Positions 4,519-5,421 of a stretch of DNA of 5,421 bases are shown here, in pieces. The stretch comes from Propionibacteriales bacterium (GTDB lineage: Bacteria; Actinomycetota; Actinomycetes; Propionibacteriales; Propionibacteriaceae), in NCBI GenBank assembly GCA_030453285.1, contig JAKDKP010000205.1, positions 1-5,421 of the forward strand, given 5' to 3'. The notes below the pieces were generated by a model. The model did not search any database. It had not been told where the DNA came from and saw only the letters and a program-made list of their open reading frames with translations. A program made the translations under genes and the position numbers. The first letter of the stretch is position 1; each line of letters starts with the position of its first letter.

Positions 4519-5421
4519 ATGCGCATCAGGGTGTGGCAGGCCGACGACCTACCGTTGGCAGAAGCCGTGCTGGATCCGGAGCCGGACTCGTACTGGATGA
4601 TGCAACGGGCCGGCACGCACGGGATCGCAGTGCGACAGGACAGATTCGCGATCACGCTGGTCGCCGAGGACGAAACTGGATTGCTCGGCTGCGCCACGAT
4701 GTACGAGAACCTGTTCCACCCCGGGCACTGGCCCTCGACAGTGGAGGTTGTCCCTGGCCGACGGCGTGAAGGCATCGGAAGTGCGCTCGCGTCGGCGCTG
4801 GCCGAACACTGCCCGGCCGATCGGACGCTGACGGTGAAGGTGCGCGACACGTACGTCGCGGGGATCGGGTTTGCAACCGCGTTGGGCGCCACGCCATACC
4901 AGCGCTGCCCCGTACCCACCATCGATCCGAGCGATGTGCGCGTACGGAGGTGGGCGAGGGTGCAGGGGATTCCTTCTGGGGCACGGGTGACTGCGACTGC
5001 TCAGCTCGATCCGGCGGAAGTCTTGGAGGCGATGATCACGCAGTACGCATGGCAGCATGCCGCCTGGTCGCCGATGGGGGGCCGCGAATTGTTGACCGAG
5101 CTATGGCGGTCAACACTGACTGAGGCCGATGATCAGTTGAGCAGCGCCGCCGTACGTCAGGGACAGATCGTCGCCCTGTTGCCAGTGTTCTGTGCGGGAG
5201 CGTCGGTTGAGGGCCTGGGGGAGACTACACATCGTGACTCAGCAGACGGCGCAGCGACCTTTGCCGCCTGTCTGGCCAGAACCCTGATTGAGGCGGACCG
5301 GGCCGGAATCGGTCCCATCGAGTTCGACGGTCATGACGATGATCCGCATGGTGCTCCGGTGATCAACCAGCTCCCGTGGGCCTCGTCCGATCCGTGCACT
5401 CTGCTGCAGTGGCGCCCTGCG
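4519..5421 (+). CDS. Tandem-GNAT-type acetyltransferase, 3' end missing
   Basis: The frame is open for 301 codons from ATG 4519-4521 to the window's right edge without a stop. Residues 1-129 form a recognisable GNAT domain: MRIRVWQADDLPLAEAVLD at the start, then TVEVVPGRRREGIGSALASA (74-93) with motif A R82-x-x-G85-I-G87, and IGFATALGATPYQRC (116-130). Residues about 155-301 resemble a second GNAT half in layout: strand QIVALLPVF, strand VEGLGETTH, helix ATFAACLARTLIEADRAG, strand PIEFDGH. Its motif A loop (HRDSADGAA) lacks the R/Q-x-x-G-x-G signature, so this half may be structural or bind substrate. Tandem GNAT proteins near 300 residues are common in actinobacteria (MshD is one), but I see no specific match to MshD. 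The stop probably lies just beyond the edge. The substrate is unknown. A leaderless-type -10 box precedes the gene. Confidence 0.78.
   Translation, partial: MRIRVWQADDLPLAEAVLDPEPDSYWMMQRAGTHGIAVRQDRFAITLVAEDETGLLGCATMYENLFHPGHWPSTVEVVPGRRREGIGSALASALAEHCPADRTLTVKVRDTYVAGIGFATALGATPYQRCPVPTIDPSDVRVRRWARVQGIPSGARVTATAQLDPAEVLEAMITQYAWQHAAWSPMGGRELLTELWRSTLTEADDQLSSAAVRQGQIVALLPVFCAGASVEGLGETTHRDSADGAATFAACLARTLIEADRAGIGPIEFDGHDDDPHGAPVINQLPWASSDPCTLLQWRPA

Overview
The window is GC-rich, about two thirds G+C, with GTG as well as ATG starts. It reads like the chromosome of a high-GC Gram-positive bacterium (Actinomycetota). Three lines of evidence support this. The partial gene at the left edge has a ClpC-like C-terminus. 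An Excalibur-domain membrane protein is present. Three start codons lie 6-7 bases after a TAnnnT-type -10 box, the usual leaderless architecture of actinobacteria. The frequent CGTACG hexamer would fit a Propionibacteriales-like genome, but that is only suggestive.

Layout. Bases 1-158 are the last 51 codons of a + strand Clp-type ATPase, probably clpC, followed by a strong hairpin at 176-209. Three genes on the - strand come next: a single-domain GNAT acetyltransferase (424-999), a three-TM protein with a Pro/Thr/Ser-rich linker and a C-terminal Excalibur domain (1181-1951), and a two-domain VOC/glyoxalase-like protein (2056-2796). A 121-base divergent promoter region (2797-2917) separates them from three + strand genes. 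These are a NeuD/PglD-type left-handed beta-helix acyltransferase (2918-3553), a 10-TM EamA/RhtA-like exporter (3617-4513), and a tandem-GNAT protein that starts at 4519 and is still open at the right edge.

How the genes relate. This looks like ordinary chromosome made of small, separately controlled housekeeping or accessory genes, not a dedicated system. The hairpin at 176-209 separates the converging clpC and GNAT transcripts. The NeuD-like gene and the exporter could share a transcript (63-base gap). The tandem-GNAT gene carries its own -10 box overlapping the exporter's stop codon. I saw no mobile element, CRISPR array, tRNA or rRNA. The points most worth a second look are the Asn at the expected catalytic His of the NeuD-like protein, the paired leaderless starts, and the degenerate second half of the tandem-GNAT protein.
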